The translations under genes were made by a program, and so were the position numbers. The notes beneath the pieces were generated by a model. The model worked only from the letters and a program-made list of their open reading frames with translations, was not told where the DNA came from and did no database searches. A DNA stretch of 64,000 bases from Gammaproteobacteria bacterium (GTDB taxonomy: Bacteria > Pseudomonadota > Gammaproteobacteria > Nevskiales > Nevskiaceae). This document shows positions 62,504 through 64,000 of this stretch, piece after piece (position 1 is the first letter of the stretch; every line of letters begins with the position of its first letter). The stretch is from NCBI GenBank assembly GCA_026398875.1, contig JAPLSB010000019.1, positions 434,001 through 498,000 on the forward strand, read 5' to 3'.

Positions 62504-64000
62504 CAGTGCGCCGTCTTCGCCGGCGCGAGGTTTTTCGGCATCGTCTCAGGCGCCTGGCCCGGCTTCGGCGGAAACAGGAACGCGGCGATCGCCGGCAGGC
62601 CAAGCACGGCGCCGAACATGTTCGCGGTGAACATGAACAGCAGCAGCAGGCCCATGTCGATCTGGAACTGCAGCTGCGACAGCAGCCAGGTCGACACCGA
62701 GGCCGCCAGCGTCACGCCGGTGAAGATCACCGCCTTGCCGGTGCCGCGCAGCGTCTCGAAGTACGCCACGCGCAGGCTCTTGCCTTCCTTCAGGCCAGAG
62801 GCCAGCACGCCGTAGACATAGATGCCGTAGTCGACGCCGATGCCGACCGCCAGCGCCAGCACCGGAAGCGTGGCGACCTTCATGCCGATGTCCAGCGCCG
62901 CCATCACCGCGTAGCCCATCTCAGACACCAGCGCCAGCGGCAGGATGATGCAGACGATCGCCTTCCACTCGCGGAAGCACATCCACAGCAGGATCAGGAT
63001 GACGACATAGACCAGCAGCACGACGCGGCCTTCCTGCTCGTGCACCACTTCGTTGGTCGCCGCCATCACGCCGACGTTGCCGGTGGCCAGCGCGAAGTTG
63101 ACCGGGCATTCCAGGTTCATGCCCTGATAGCTGGCCTGCAAATCAGCCTGGCGCTTCTTCGCCGCTTCCAGCTTCTCCGGATCGGCAGCGGCACCCTCGC
63201 CGAGCTTGAACACTTCAAGGTTCGTCGCCTTCAGCTTCTGGAAGGTGTCGTACTTCGTCGCGCAGTATTCCGGCTTGGTGTCCGGCGCTTTGGCGTAGAA
63301 GTCCCTGGCGTTCTCGTCGTTGAACTTCTTCACTTCCTCGACGATGTGGCTGATCGTTTCGGCCTTGTGATCCTTGGTGAACAGATAGATCGCCAGCGCG
63401 TCGCAATCATCGTTCAGCAGCCCGGTGGAGGTCGGCACCAGCGCGGTGGCCTGCGCCAGCGCGAACTGGTTGCGCGGCAGCACCAGCGCATTCAGTCGGC
63501 CTTCGGACAGACCCTGGTAGACAAGCTTGGCAAAGGTCAGCAACGACAGGGTCGACTGCACGCCGTCGGTGTTTTCCATCTTCCACGCGAAGCGATCGGC
63601 CTGATCCATCAGCTGGTAGCTGACGCAGCCGTTCGGGCGGGTTTCGGCGATCACCTTGAAGATGTCGACGGCGATCTGGAAGTTGTCGGTGATCGCGTTG
63701 AAATCCTGGTTGAAGCGCGAGTCCGGACGCAGCTCCGGCACGCCCTTCAGCGCGTCGCCGACCTTCAGGTCTGCCTTGCCCCACAGCGCCCAGCCCAGCA
63801 TCGCGCCGCTGGCCGCCAGCACCATCGTCGCCACGGCCGGCTTGGTGACGCCAGACAGCCACCACCAGATCGGATCGAGCTTGGCGTCCTTCTTGGTCTG
63901 CCGCGCAATGAAGGCATCGACATCCTTGAGCTTCACCATCGTCAGCCAGATCGGCACGAACATCTTGTTGGCGACGATGATCGCCAGGCCGCCGAGCACG
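62503..64000 (-). CDS. MMPL/RND family transporter, C-terminal part (cut by window edge)
   Basis: The reading frame continues past the right edge; the last ~499 residues are present. Membrane segments include PAVATMVLAASGAMLGWALW, a periplasmic domain with paired Cys residues, then VVLLVYVVILILLWM, IVCIILPLALVSEMGYAVMAALDIG and VGIGVDYGIYVYGVLA, the last being a TM4-like motif (GxDYxx) of MMPL proteins that carries the proton-relay Asp. Such pumps move lipids, hopanoids or related hydrophobic molecules. ATG-coupled small gene follows. Confidence 0.9.
   Translation of the reverse strand, partial: VLGGLAIIVANKMFVPIWLTMVKLKDVDAFIARQTKKDAKLDPIWWWLSGVTKPAVATMVLAASGAMLGWALWGKADLKVGDALKGVPELRPDSRFNQDFNAITDNFQIAVDIFKVIAETRPNGCVSYQLMDQADRFAWKMENTDGVQSTLSLLTFAKLVYQGLSEGRLNALVLPRNQFALAQATALVPTSTGLLNDDCDALAIYLFTKDHKAETISHIVEEVKKFNDENARDFYAKAPDTKPEYCATKYDTFQKLKATNLEVFKLGEGAAADPEKLEAAKKRQADLQASYQGMNLECPVNFALATGNVGVMAATNEVVHEQEGRVVLLVYVVILILLWMCFREWKAIVCIILPLALVSEMGYAVMAALDIGMKVATLPVLALAVGIGVDYGIYVYGVLASGLKEGKSLRVAYFETLRGTGKAVIFTGVTLAASVSTWLLSQLQFQIDMGLLLLFMFTANMFGAVLGLPAIAAFLFPPKPGQAPETMPKNLAPAKTAH

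Overview
The window is GC-rich, gene-dense proteobacterial chromosome, apparently from an aerobic gammaproteobacterium. The gene set (DUF1302 outer-membrane protein, PF10118 hydrolase, MMPL transporter, P450, crotonases, GlxA-type regulator, ECF sigma operon) together with a purple-bacterial photosynthesis cluster resembles a phototrophic Nevskiales/Solimonadaceae-like organism. That placement is an inference from gene content only; no rRNA is present.

Layout. 1-7.7 kb: the end of fhs (formate-tetrahydrofolate ligase), a DUF2058 gene, a repeat-rich gap, and a leftward group of redox genes (PF10118 hydrolase, SDR, ferritin-like diiron protein, Baeyer-Villiger-type monooxygenase). A divergent FabR-like TetR gene faces a perfect operator palindrome at the head of this group. 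7.9-24.2 kb: one arm of a photosynthesis gene cluster. Reading leftward it is crtE-crtF-bchC-bchX-bchY-bchZ-pufB-pufA-pufL-pufM-pufC, closed by a strong terminator. crtD-crtC run divergently from crtE, and crtI-crtB plus a 47-residue membrane ORF converge on crtC. The genes supply the LH1-reaction centre apoproteins, chlorophyllide a reductase and its follow-on dehydrogenase, and a spirilloxanthin-type carotenoid pathway. TGT-N12-ACA palindromes of PpsR/CrtJ type lie in the three promoter gaps (bchC, crtE/crtD, crtI). bchFNBHLM, puhA and ppsR are not in the window.

24.3-32.2 kb: housekeeping genes (PII protein, VOC protein, transglutaminase-like protein, N-formylglutamate amidohydrolase family, tRNA-Pro(CGG), octaprenyl diphosphate synthase), then a ferredoxin reductase and a DUF1302 protein. 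32.6-38.9 kb: tetR-tolC-mfp-RND efflux operon with ATGA overlaps. 38.9-43.6 kb: a leftward six-gene operon of three lipoproteins (NHL propeller, Ig-like, DUF4382-like) followed by an ECF sigma factor, a one-pass anti-sigma candidate and a CnrX/Spy-like periplasmic sensor. 43.8-46.4 kb: PaaX-like regulator, crotonase, fatty acid desaturase. 46.4-52.4 kb: a defence island with a Fic protein overlapping a type III restriction-modification mod-res pair. 52.5-58 kb: TauD-type dioxygenase, M36 metalloprotease, GlxA-type regulator, HD-domain protein. 58-64 kb: P450-rubredoxin-crotonase operon with a divergent MerR regulator, then two unknown genes and the C-terminal part of an MMPL transporter that runs off the right edge.

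Most notable: bchC seems to begin with ATC and crtC has no usable start near its conserved N-terminus; several small genes (pufB, rubredoxin, the crtB-coupled membrane peptide) are easy to miss; the lipoprotein-sigma operon and the Fic-type III RM arrangement are the best candidates for undescribed systems.
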